Below are positions 8,332 through 15,955 of a DNA stretch of 64,000 bases, in pieces. The notes beneath the pieces were generated by a model, which was given only the letters and a program-made list of their open reading frames with translations, was not told the DNA's origin and did no database searches. The stretch covers positions 858,284 to 922,283 of the forward strand of contig NZ_PEKX01000007.1 in assembly GCF_002796985.1 (NCBI RefSeq), in the 5' to 3' direction. Position 1 is the first letter of the stretch. Every line of letters starts with the position of its first letter. The DNA is from Pseudomonas sp. (GTDB lineage Bacteria > Pseudomonadota > Gammaproteobacteria > Pseudomonadales > Pseudomonadaceae). A program made the translations under genes and the position numbers.

Positions 8332-8813
8332 ATCCGGTCCGCAAGAAGCGTCTGTACATCGTCCTCGCCATCGTCGCTGGCGTAGGGGTTGCCGTCACCC
8401 TGGCGCTGTCGGCGCTGCAGGAAAACATCAACCTGTTCTATACCCCGACCCAGATCGCCAACGGTGAAGCCCCGCATGACACGCGCATCCGTGCCGGCGG
8501 CATGGTCGAGAAGGGGTCGCTGAAACGCTCGGGCGACTCGCTGGACGTGGAGTTCGTGGTCACCGACTTCGCCAGGGAGGTCACGGTGAAGTACCGCGGC
8601 ATCCTCCCGGACCTGTTCCGCGAAGGGCAGGGCATCGTCGCCCTCGGCAAGATCGACTCCGCTGGCGTGCTGACCGCTGACGAAGTGCTGGCCAAGCACG
8701 ACGAGAAGTACATGCCGCCGGAAGTCACCAAGGCGCTCAAGGACAGCGGCAAGCTGGAACACTACGAGGCCAGCCAGAACGGCAGCGCCGCGCCGCAACA
8801 GGGGAGTAACTGA
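8328..8813 (+). CDS. ccmE: Periplasmic haem chaperone CcmE
   Basis: 161 residues, GTG start overlapping the ccmD stop (GTGA). Begins with a basic stretch (NPVRKKRLYIVL) and one membrane anchor, then an OB-fold domain (RAGGMVEKGSLKRSGDSL, VKYRGILPDLFREGQGIVA). The haem-attachment motif is LAKHDEKYMPPEV near residues 122-134, where His forms the covalent bond to haem and Tyr assists. CcmE carries haem from CcmABCD to the ligase CcmFH. Confidence 0.97.
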   Translation: MNPVRKKRLYIVLAIVAGVGVAVTLALSALQENINLFYTPTQIANGEAPHDTRIRAGGMVEKGSLKRSGDSLDVEFVVTDFAREVTVKYRGILPDLFREGQGIVALGKIDSAGVLTADEVLAKHDEKYMPPEVTKALKDSGKLEHYEASQNGSAAPQQGSN

Positions 8814-8814
8814 C

Positions 8815-10788
8815 ATGGTTCCCGAGCTCGGCCACCTCTCGCTGATCCTCGCGCTGTGCATGGCGCTGGTGATGTCGTTCTTCCCGCTGATCGGCGCCTG
8901 GCGCGGCGATCGCCAGTGGATGAGCCTGGCGCGCCCGGCAGCCTGGGGGCAGTTCGCCTTCCTGCTGTTCTCCTTCGGCTGCCTGACCTGGGCCTTCCTC
9001 CACGATGATTTCTCGGTGGCCTACGTCGCCAGCAACTCCAACAGCGCGCTGCCCTGGTTCTACAAGTTCAGCGCCGTGTGGGGCGCCCACGAAGGCTCGC
9101 TGCTGCTCTGGGCGCTGATCCTCGGCGGCTGGACCTTCGCCGTGTCGGTGTTCTCCCGCCAGTTGCCGGAAGTGATGCTGGCCCGCGTGCTGGCCGTGAT
9201 GGGCATGATCAGCACCGGCTTCCTGCTGTTCCTGATCATCACCTCCAACCCGTTCAGCCGCCTGCTGCCGCAGGTGCCGGCCGACGGCAACGACCTCAAC
9301 CCACTGCTGCAGGACCCGGGCCTGATCTTCCACCCGCCGATGCTCTACATGGGCTACGTGGGCTTCTCGGTAGCCTTCGCCTTCGCCATCGCCGCGCTGC
9401 TCGGCGGTCGCCTTGACGCCGCCTGGGCGCGCTGGTCGCGGCCGTGGACGCTGGTGGCCTGGACCTTCCTTGGCATCGGCATCGTGCTCGGCTCCTGGTG
9501 GGCCTACTACGAGCTGGGCTGGGGCGGCTGGTGGTTCTGGGACCCGGTGGAAAACGCCTCCTTCATGCCCTGGCTGGTGGGCACTGCGCTGATCCACTCG
9601 CTGGCGGTGACCGAGAAGCGCGGTGTGTTCAAGAGCTGGACCGTGCTGCTGGCCATCGCAGCCTTCTCGCTGAGCCTGCTGGGTACCTTCCTGGTCCGCT
9701 CCGGCGTGCTGACCTCGGTCCACGCCTTCGCCTCGGACCCCGAGCGCGGCGTATTCATCCTCGCCTTCCTGCTGCTGGTGGTGGGTGGCTCACTGACGCT
9801 GTTCGCCCTGCGCGCGCCGGTGGTCAAGAGCCAGGTCGGCTTCGCGCTGTGGTCCCGCGAGACCCTGCTGCTGCTGAACAACCTGATCCTGGTGGTCACC
9901 GCTTCGATGATCCTGCTGGGCACCCTCTACCCGCTGGTGCTCGACGCCATCAGCGGCGCCAAGCTGTCGGTCGGGCCGCCGTACTTCAACGCGCTGTTCG
10001 TGCCGCTGATCGCGGCGCTGATGCTGACCCTGGCGGTCGGCGTGCTGGTGCGCTGGAAGGACACCCCGACCCGCTGGCTGCGCAACATGCTCACCCCGGT
10101 GCTGATCGGCACCGTGGTGCTGGGCGGTCTCGGCAGCTTCCTGTACGGCGAGCTGCACTGGGAAGTGCTGAGCGTGTTCATGCTGGCCGCCTGGGTGGTG
10201 CTGGCCGGTGTGCGTGACTTCTTCGACAAGGTTCGCCACAAGGGCGTGATCGCCGGCGCTGCGGGCCTCAACCGCAGTTACTGGGGCATGCAGCTGGCGC
10301 ACTTCGGTATCGCCATCTGCGCCATCGGCGTGGTCCTCACCAGCCAGTTCAGCGCCCAGCGCGACCTGCGCATGGCGCCGGGCGAGTCGGTGGAGCTGGC
10401 CGGCTACCAGTTCCGTTTCGAGGGTACCCATCACTTCGAAGGCCCGAACTTCACCTCCGACAAGGGCACCGTGCTGGTGACCCGCAACGGTTCCGAAGTT
10501 GCGACGCTGCACCCGGAGAAGCGCCTGTACAGCGTACAGAGCTCGATGATGACCGAAGCCGGCATCCACGGCAGCCTGACCCGCGACCTCTACGTCGCCC
10601 TGGGTGAGCCGCTGGAGAATGGCGCCTGGGCCGTGCGCGTGCACATCAAGCCTTTCGTGCGCTTCATCTGGCTCGGCGGCCTGATGATGGCCCTGGGCGG
10701 CGTGCTGGCGGCGCTGGACCGTCGCTATCGGCTGAAAGTGAAAACGCGTGTACGCGAGGCCCTGGGCCTTGCCGGACAGGGAGCCTGA
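8815..10788 (+). CDS. ccmF: Cytochrome c haem lyase subunit CcmF
   Basis: 657 residues with roughly fifteen hydrophobic segments, the usual CcmF length. The tryptophan-rich WWD domain is clear (ELGWGGWWFWDPVENASFMP near residues 232-251), with the conserved YVASNSNSALPWFYKFSAVWG stretch upstream and a periplasmic domain near the C-terminus. CcmF, with CcmH and CcmI, attaches haem to the apocytochrome CXXCH motif. It starts one base after ccmE ends. Confidence 0.97.
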   Translation: MVPELGHLSLILALCMALVMSFFPLIGAWRGDRQWMSLARPAAWGQFAFLLFSFGCLTWAFLHDDFSVAYVASNSNSALPWFYKFSAVWGAHEGSLLLWALILGGWTFAVSVFSRQLPEVMLARVLAVMGMISTGFLLFLIITSNPFSRLLPQVPADGNDLNPLLQDPGLIFHPPMLYMGYVGFSVAFAFAIAALLGGRLDAAWARWSRPWTLVAWTFLGIGIVLGSWWAYYELGWGGWWFWDPVENASFMPWLVGTALIHSLAVTEKRGVFKSWTVLLAIAAFSLSLLGTFLVRSGVLTSVHAFASDPERGVFILAFLLLVVGGSLTLFALRAPVVKSQVGFALWSRETLLLLNNLILVVTASMILLGTLYPLVLDAISGAKLSVGPPYFNALFVPLIAALMLTLAVGVLVRWKDTPTRWLRNMLTPVLIGTVVLGGLGSFLYGELHWEVLSVFMLAAWVVLAGVRDFFDKVRHKGVIAGAAGLNRSYWGMQLAHFGIAICAIGVVLTSQFSAQRDLRMAPGESVELAGYQFRFEGTHHFEGPNFTSDKGTVLVTRNGSEVATLHPEKRLYSVQSSMMTEAGIHGSLTRDLYVALGEPLENGAWAVRVHIKPFVRFIWLGGLMMALGGVLAALDRRYRLKVKTRVREALGLAGQGA

Positions 10789-10790
10789 GT

Positions 10791-11333
10791 GTGAAGCGTG
10801 CGATCCTGCTGTTGCCCCTGGCGATCTTCCTGGTCGTCGCGGTGTTCCTCTTCCGTGGCCTGTGGCTGGACCCCAGCGAGCTGCCCTCGGCGCTGATCGG
10901 CAAGCCGTTCCCGGCGTTCTCCCTGCCCAGCGTCACCGAGCCGGGCAAGACCTACACCGAGGCCGATATCAAGGGCAAGCCGGCGCTGGTCAACGTCTGG
11001 GGCACCTGGTGCCCGACCTGCCGCTTCGAGCACCCGGTGCTCACTGACCTTGCCGCCAAGGGCGTGGTGATCTACGGCATCAACTACAAGGACGATGACG
11101 CCGCCGCGCAGAAGTGGCTCAAGGAGCTGCACAACCCCTACCTGCTGAACATCGCCGATGCGCAGGGCACCCTGGGCCTGGACCTGGGCGTCTACGGCGC
11201 GCCGGAGACCTACATCATCGACAAGGACGGCATCATCCGCCACAAGCTGGTCGGCGCCGTCGACGAGAAGGTCTGGCGTGAACAGCTGGCGCCGATCTAC
11301 CAGGGCCTGGTCGACGAAGCGGAGGGCAAATGA
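10791..11333 (+). CDS. dsbE: Thiol:disulfide interchange protein CcmG/DsbE
   Basis: 180 residues with a GTG start three bases after ccmF. A signal anchor (AILLLPLAIFLVVAVFLF) is followed by a thioredoxin fold with the active site VNVWGTWCPTCRFEHPVL near residue 70 (WCPTC) and a cis-Pro region GAPETYIIDKDG. It keeps apocytochrome c haem-binding cysteines reduced in the periplasm. The stop overlaps the ccmH start (ATGA). Confidence 0.96.
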   Translation: MKRAILLLPLAIFLVVAVFLFRGLWLDPSELPSALIGKPFPAFSLPSVTEPGKTYTEADIKGKPALVNVWGTWCPTCRFEHPVLTDLAAKGVVIYGINYKDDDAAAQKWLKELHNPYLLNIADAQGTLGLDLGVYGAPETYIIDKDGIIRHKLVGAVDEKVWREQLAPIYQGLVDEAEGK

Positions 11334-11812
11334 AGCGTCTTCTTGCCGCCGCCGCATTCTCTTTTGGATTGGGCCTGTGCCTCACCGGCATTGCCCACGC
11401 CGCCATCGATACCTACGAGTTCGCCAATGACGCGGAACGCGCGCGCTTCCGTGACCTGACCACCGAGCTGCGCTGCCCCAAGTGCCAGAACCAGGACATC
11501 GCCGACTCCAACGCGCCGATCGCCGCCGACCTGCGCAAGCAGATCTTCACCCAGATGGCGGCCGGCAAGAGCAACCAGCAGATCATCGACTACATGGTCG
11601 ACCGCTACGGCGAATTCGTGCGCTACAAGCCCGAAGTCAGCGAGCGCACCTGGCTGCTCTGGTTCGGTCCCGCCGTTCTGCTGGGCCTGGGCGTGATCGT
11701 CATCGGCGCCATCGTCGTGCGCCGCCGTCGCCCGTCCGCGGCCACTTCCACCACGCTGTCCGCCGAGGAGCAGGCGCGTCTCGACCAATTGCTGGATAAC
11801 CAAGACAAATGA
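11330..11812 (+). CDS. ccmH: Cytochrome c maturation thiol oxidoreductase CcmH (CcmL)
   Basis: 160 residues: cleavable signal peptide ending in GIAHA, then a three-helix thioredoxin-like domain with the active-site LRCPKCQNQDIADS (CXXC) near residues 45-58, the conserved YMVDRYGEFVRYKP stretch, and one C-terminal membrane helix. It is the short form; the TPR part is the separate ccmI downstream, as in Pseudomonas (the two are fused in E. coli CcmH). Its stop overlaps the ccmI ATG. Confidence 0.96.
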   Translation: MKRLLAAAAFSFGLGLCLTGIAHAAIDTYEFANDAERARFRDLTTELRCPKCQNQDIADSNAPIAADLRKQIFTQMAAGKSNQQIIDYMVDRYGEFVRYKPEVSERTWLLWFGPAVLLGLGVIVIGAIVVRRRRPSAATSTTLSAEEQARLDQLLDNQDK

Positions 11813-13020
11813 TCGATTTCTGGCTCGCCGCCGGCCTGCTGTTGCTGGTAGCCCTGGCATTCCTCCTCGTCCCTCTGCTGCGCGGCCGCAAGGCCCAGGC
11901 CGAGGAAGACCGCACCGCCCTCAACGTCGCCCTGTACCAGGAGCGTCTGGCCGAGCTGGGTACCCAGCGTGACGCCGGCACCCTGGACGCCGCGCAGTTC
12001 GAAGCCGGCCGCGCCGAAGCGGCCCGCGAGCTGCTCTCCGACACCGAGGGCGCCGGCGATGACCGCCGCTCCCGCCTCGGCCGCGCCGCGCCGCTGCTGG
12101 CTGCGCTGGTCCTGCCGTTCCTCGCCCTGGGCCTTTACCTGCACTGGGGCGCCAGCGACAAGGTCGAGCTGGCCCGCGAGTTCGCCCAGGCGCCCAAGTC
12201 CATGGAGGAGATGACCGCCCGCCTGGAGCGCGCGGTGCAGGCCCAGCCGGACTCCGCCGAAGGCTGGTACTTCCTCGGCCGCACCTACATGACCCAGAAC
12301 CGCGCCGCCGACGCTGCCAAGGCATTCGAGCAGGCCGCGCGCCTTTCCGGTCGTCAACCGGAGGTCCTTGGTCAGTGGGCCCAGGCGCTGTACTTCGCCG
12401 GTGACAAGGCGCTCAGCCAGCAGGTCCTCGATCTGGCCGACGAAGCGCTGAAGAAGGACCCGCAGGAAGTCACCACCCTCGGCCTGCTCGGCATCGCCGC
12501 TTTCGAGGGCGAGAAGTACGCCGATGCCATCGATTACTGGGGCCGCCTGGTCGCGGTGCTGCCGCCGGACGATCCCTCCCGCGATGCCATCGCCGGTGGC
12601 ATCGAGCGCGCCCGCCAGCGCATGGTCGAGAAGGGTCAGACCCCGCCCGAGGCGCCGATTGCCGCCGCCACGGCTGGCGTGACCCTGAAGGTGAAGGTCG
12701 ACCTGACCGCCGCCGTGAAGGGCCAGGTCAAGCCGGACGACAGCGTGTTCGTCTTCGCCCGCGCCGTGAGCGGCCCGCCGATGCCGCTGGCGGTGAAGCG
12801 CCTGAAGGTCTCCGACCTGCCCAGCGAGGTTTCGCTCAGCGATGCCGACGCGATGATGCCGCAGCTCAAGCTCTCCCAGCATCCGCAGGTGCAGCTGGTT
12901 GCGCGTATCTCCCGTGCCGGTAACGCCACCGCGGGGGAATGGATCGGACGAAGCGCTTCGTTGTCTACTTCCCAGGCGGGCGAGCAGAGCGTGACAATCG
13001 ACAGTCCGGACCAGAAGTAA
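11809..13020 (+). CDS. ccmI: Cytochrome c maturation TPR protein CcmI (CycH)
   Basis: 403 residues. Two N-terminal membrane spans (residues about 1-25 and 95-115) enclose a cytoplasmic leucine-rich loop (YQERLAELGTQRDAGTLDAAQF). A periplasmic TPR domain follows (SAEGWYFLGRTYMTQNRAADA near 145-165), then a beta-rich C-terminal domain (VTLKVKVDLTAAV, VKRLKVSDLPSEVSLSD). CcmI binds the C-terminus of apocytochrome c and hands it to CcmFH. It is the last ccm gene; the next gene begins 22 bp downstream. Confidence 0.95.
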   Translation: MIDFWLAAGLLLLVALAFLLVPLLRGRKAQAEEDRTALNVALYQERLAELGTQRDAGTLDAAQFEAGRAEAARELLSDTEGAGDDRRSRLGRAAPLLAALVLPFLALGLYLHWGASDKVELAREFAQAPKSMEEMTARLERAVQAQPDSAEGWYFLGRTYMTQNRAADAAKAFEQAARLSGRQPEVLGQWAQALYFAGDKALSQQVLDLADEALKKDPQEVTTLGLLGIAAFEGEKYADAIDYWGRLVAVLPPDDPSRDAIAGGIERARQRMVEKGQTPPEAPIAAATAGVTLKVKVDLTAAVKGQVKPDDSVFVFARAVSGPPMPLAVKRLKVSDLPSEVSLSDADAMMPQLKLSQHPQVQLVARISRAGNATAGEWIGRSASLSTSQAGEQSVTIDSPDQK

Positions 13021-13042
13021 TACGACAAGAGAGGGTTGAGCG

Positions 13043-13450
13043 ATGAAGGGCAGATTGCTGGCGCTGGGCGCCATGCTGGTACTGGGTGGTTGCGTGGTGC
13101 AACCGCAGCAGCCGGAGCAGCCGCCCGTGCAGACGTTGCCGCCCTCGCAGCCGGGCAAGCCGATCCCCCCGGCAAAAACCTCCAGCTCGCCTATCACCCC
13201 GCAGCCGTCCAAACCGGCAGCTGTGTCCAAGCGTCCGACCCAGTTCGCCCCGCCGCCCGGCGGCAAGGGCCGCTGGGACGCCAGCCTGGGCGTTTACGTG
13301 ATCCAGGGGCAGAAGGATCTCTACTACCGCCAGCGCACCTATTACCACTGGGATGGCGGCTGGTATTGGGGCGTCGGCCCGCAGGGCCCGTGGACTGAGA
13401 CCGACAGCAGCGGTGTACCACCGGGGCTGACGCGTAAATACGCGCAGTAA
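13043..13450 (+). CDS. Small proline-rich lipoprotein
   Basis: 135 residues. A lipoprotein signal peptide with lipobox LGGC (Cys at residue 19) is followed by a Pro/Gln-rich linker of about 60 residues and a compact aromatic C-terminal part (WDASLGVYVIQGQKDLYYRQ, then YYHWDGGWYWGVGPQGPW). The Tyr/Trp-rich tail recalls small outer-membrane lipoproteins of unknown function in Pseudomonas. GAGAGGG-type purines precede the ATG. It is 22 bp after ccmI and may be read from the same transcript, but a role in cytochrome c assembly is not implied. Confidence 0.8.
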   Translation: MKGRLLALGAMLVLGGCVVQPQQPEQPPVQTLPPSQPGKPIPPAKTSSSPITPQPSKPAAVSKRPTQFAPPPGGKGRWDASLGVYVIQGQKDLYYRQRTYYHWDGGWYWGVGPQGPWTETDSSGVPPGLTRKYAQ

Positions 13451-13471
13451 CGCACAGCGCTACCGGCTTTT

Positions 13472-13496
13472 CGTAGGAGCGAGCTTGCTCGCGAAC
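13472..13496. repeat. Single REP element
   Basis: The palindromic core GTAGGAGCGAGCTTGCTCGC recurs at 18342, 46195 and 56093, where it is paired with an inverted copy. Here only one copy is present. It lies between the lipoprotein gene and the diguanylate cyclase gene. Confidence 0.85.
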
Positions 13497-13521
13497 GGTC
13501 CATTACTCGGTTGTGCCCACC

Positions 13522-13580
13522 GCCCTCTCCCTAACCCTCTCCCTTCGGAGCGAGGCGCGCAGCCAGGGCGGGGGAGAGGG
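13522..13580. repeat. Imperfect inverted repeat, CCCTCTCCC family
   Basis: CCCTCTCCC at the left and GGGGGAGAGGG at the right enclose a GC-rich centre (TTCGGAGCGAGGCGCG). A second, related copy is at about 22806-22920, so this is a dispersed intergenic repeat able to form a hairpin. Confidence 0.65.
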
Positions 13581-13603
13581 CATGCCCCAGCGCGATATTT
13601 CAG

Positions 13604-13688
13604 GTAGGACTCTGTCCGCGATCATCTCAACGCGCTGCTGCCAACCCGGGAGCGCGACCCAGCCTATCGCGGACGGAGTCCGCTCCTA
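13604..13688. repeat. Inverted repeat with CTGTCCGCGAT / ATCGCGGACGGAG arms
   Basis: The arm GTAGGACTCTGTCCGCGAT is followed about 40 bases later by ATCGCGGACGGAGTCC and GCTCCTAC. The arrangement is that of a REPIN built on a different core from the GAGCTTGCTC family. It fills most of the gap before the cyclase gene. Confidence 0.6.
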
Positions 13689-13718
13689 CGCACTCGGGAT
13701 AGCAGAGAGTTTGGGCCG

Positions 13719-14921
13719 TCAGTCGAACGTCCCCATCTCCGCACCCAGCGCTATCACCTCCACCCGATTGCGCCCGCTCGCCTTGGCCTTGTACAGCGCC
13801 TTGTCCGCCGCCGCGTAGAGTCCTTCGTAGGTGCCCGGCAGGCCTGCGTCCAGGCAGGCGATGCCAAAGCTCGCCGTGAGGTAGAGCAGGCCGTCCTTCA
13901 TGGGGAGAGGGGTTTCCTCCAGCAGGCGGCGTACCTTCTCCGCGATGACCCGCGCCTGGGGCTGTGAAGTGTCGGGCAGCAGCAGGAGAAACTCCTCGCC
14001 GCCCAGGCGCGCCACGCTGTCCCCGGTGCGCGTGTGGTTTCTCAGCAGGGTCGCAGTGTGGCGGATGACTTCGTCGCCCAGTGGATGGCCGTAGCGGTCG
14101 TTGATGAACTTGAAATGATCCAGGTCCACCATGAGCAGGCTGATCGGTGCCGGCTGGCGAGTGGCGCGTGAGAGCTCCATGCCCACCAGTTGGTCGAACT
14201 GGCGGCGGTTGAACAGCCCGGTCAGCGGGTCATGGCCGGCCAGGTATTCCAGCTGGCGGTTCTTTTCCTCCAGTTCCAGCCGTTGCTGGCGGAGGAACTC
14301 GCGCTGGCGCAGGTTGCGCACATGGCCGTGCCAGAGGATGAACGACAGCACCAGGCCAATACCGCAGATGGTCAGTCCGCCCATCTGGTTCGACAGCCGT
14401 AGCTGCGGGCTCCCCTGAGTCAGCGCCATGGTCAGTTCGAAGGCGCCCAGAGCGAGGATATAGAGAACGACCGCCAGGGTCGGTCGCAGCAGGATGATCA
14501 GCGCCGTGGCGACCGAGGCCATGAGGAAGGGCGTGATACTGCTGGTGACCTGTTGGTCGGCGCCGGTGATGGCGATGCCGAACCCCAGTACCAAGGCGCT
14601 GCCCAGCACGGTGAGCGTCTGCATATACCACAGCGGCGTGCTGCGCCGTGGTGGCGAGGCCTGCCAGGCGAGCAGGCCGAGGAGGGTGAAGAGCACGGCG
14701 ACGACGACATGGACGCGGATGATGTCCAGCCGCCAGTCATCGTATTCGGGGCTTGAGCCCTGCAGGTTGAGGCGGAAGACCAGAATGTGGATCAGGTCGA
14801 AAGGCACCGCCAGCAGCGCGGAAAAGTACAGCCGCCGGAGGTTTTCCCGGGCGATAGGTAGCGCCAGCGCGTCGTTGACCGCAATGGCGTGGTGCAGACG
14901 CTGGAGCAACGTCCTGGGCAC
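13719..14921 (-). CDS. Membrane-bound diguanylate cyclase (GGDEF domain)
   Basis: 400 residues if translation starts at the GTG at 14921, which has AGGAGG nine bases upstream; a longer in-frame GTG at 15032 lacks such a site. About six hydrophobic segments occupy residues 25-215, then a short coiled coil (RLELEEKNRQLEYLAGHDPL) leads to a GGDEF domain with DPLTGLFNRRQFDQL, the active site ARLGGEEFLLLL and an allosteric I-site RTGD five residues before it. All catalytic features for making cyclic di-GMP at the inner membrane are present. No partner gene is adjacent. Confidence 0.92.
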   Translation of the reverse strand: MPRTLLQRLHHAIAVNDALALPIARENLRRLYFSALLAVPFDLIHILVFRLNLQGSSPEYDDWRLDIIRVHVVVAVLFTLLGLLAWQASPPRRSTPLWYMQTLTVLGSALVLGFGIAITGADQQVTSSITPFLMASVATALIILLRPTLAVVLYILALGAFELTMALTQGSPQLRLSNQMGGLTICGIGLVLSFILWHGHVRNLRQREFLRQQRLELEEKNRQLEYLAGHDPLTGLFNRRQFDQLVGMELSRATRQPAPISLLMVDLDHFKFINDRYGHPLGDEVIRHTATLLRNHTRTGDSVARLGGEEFLLLLPDTSQPQARVIAEKVRRLLEETPLPMKDGLLYLTASFGIACLDAGLPGTYEGLYAAADKALYKAKASGRNRVEVIALGAEMGTFD

Positions 14922-15183
14922 GGTCTCTGGCCTCCTGCGCAAGTGCTGGCCAGTAGCAGGATAGACGCAGCGCCGCTTCGTTGCGGGGCAGTTTGAAATC
15001 GCATTGACCTGGCGCGACACCACGGCAGTCACAGGCCGCTACGCTGAAATGTTTGAGTGCGGCAACAAATTGGCCGGGAACATTGTCGGATAGGCCCTCG
15101 GCGGGCATAGTCCGCAACCCGGTTTGTTCACCCATGCTGCCATGAACCCCATGGTGAGCATCATTCATCCCAAGGACGCTGTC

Positions 15184-15897
15184 ATGAATAGAGTGCAACG
15201 ACTGTCGGCACAGCAGGGCCTGGATGCCGAGCGCGCGCTGCTCGACGCCACCTTCGCTGGTGATCGCGACAGCGGCCTGTTGTTCTGGCGCCCGCTGGAG
15301 CAGTCCCTGGTGATGCCGCGCCGGCTGAGTCGCCTGGAAGGCTTCGGCGCCGCCGAGGCCGCGTGCGCAGGACTGGGCTGGCCGATCGCCCTGCGTGATA
15401 CCGGTGGTGAGCCGGTACCGCAATCCGCTGGCGTGCTCAACGTCGCACTGGTCTATGCGATCCCGCCGAGCGACAACGAACAGACGCGCATCGAAACCGC
15501 CTACCTGCGCCTGTGTCAGCCGCTGTGCGACTGGCTTGCCGCGCTTGGCCTCGATCCGGGGCTGGGGGAAGTGGAGGGCGCCTTCTGCGATGGTCGCTAC
15601 AACGTCAACCTGGGTGGTCGCAAGCTGGTCGGCACTGCCCAGCGCTGGCGCCGCCGGCCCAGTGACGGGCGCTATGTGGTGCTGGCCCACGGCGCCATCC
15701 TGATGGAAAACCAGCGCGAGCCGATGGTGGCGGCAGTGAATGCGTTCTACGAGAACTGCGGGCTCGACGTGCGCGTGCGTGCCGCCAGCCATGTGGCGCT
15801 GGATGAACGCTACGAGCAGCCGTGGGAGCAGGTCGCTGCGCTCGCAGGGCAGTTCCAGCGACATCTGCTGGCCGAGGGTGTGGCGCTGGATGTCTGA
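15184..15897 (+). CDS. Lipoate-protein ligase A family protein
   Basis: 237 residues from the ATG at 15184 (AAGGAC upstream). The fold features of the biotin/lipoyl ligase family are visible: LLFWRPLEQSLVMPRR, then GGEPVPQSAGVLNVALVYA in place of the usual RR..GGG..H..G motif, and GGRKLVGTAQRWRR, which carries the lysine that contacts lipoyl-AMP. The acceptor motif is altered compared with canonical LplA, so the substrate (lipoate, octanoate or other) is uncertain. It stands alone, divergent from the cyclase and 58 bp before the antiporter gene. Confidence 0.75.
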   Translation: MNRVQRLSAQQGLDAERALLDATFAGDRDSGLLFWRPLEQSLVMPRRLSRLEGFGAAEAACAGLGWPIALRDTGGEPVPQSAGVLNVALVYAIPPSDNEQTRIETAYLRLCQPLCDWLAALGLDPGLGEVEGAFCDGRYNVNLGGRKLVGTAQRWRRRPSDGRYVVLAHGAILMENQREPMVAAVNAFYENCGLDVRVRAASHVALDERYEQPWEQVAALAGQFQRHLLAEGVALDV

Positions 15898-15955
15898 GAT
15901 GAACGATATGGGTGGATCTTCGCTTCGCCCCAACCCTTCCAAGGAGTCTTGATAC

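Noticed and set aside
11623..13266. A 547-codon open frame opposite ccmI
   Set aside because: Shadow frame; CcmI on the plus strand has the expected membrane and TPR features.
13472..13496. Inverted repeats as insertion-sequence ends
   Set aside because: No transposase frame lies between or near any of the copies; they match REP-type palindromes.
13513..13818. A 101-codon plus-strand frame in the repeat cluster before the cyclase gene
   Set aside because: It runs through intergenic repeats and into the antisense of the cyclase, with no ribosome site or domain.
15124..15183. Longer N-terminus for the lipoate ligase-like protein
   Set aside because: The extra 20 codons have no ribosome site and no similarity to the family; the ATG at 15184 has AAGGAC upstream.
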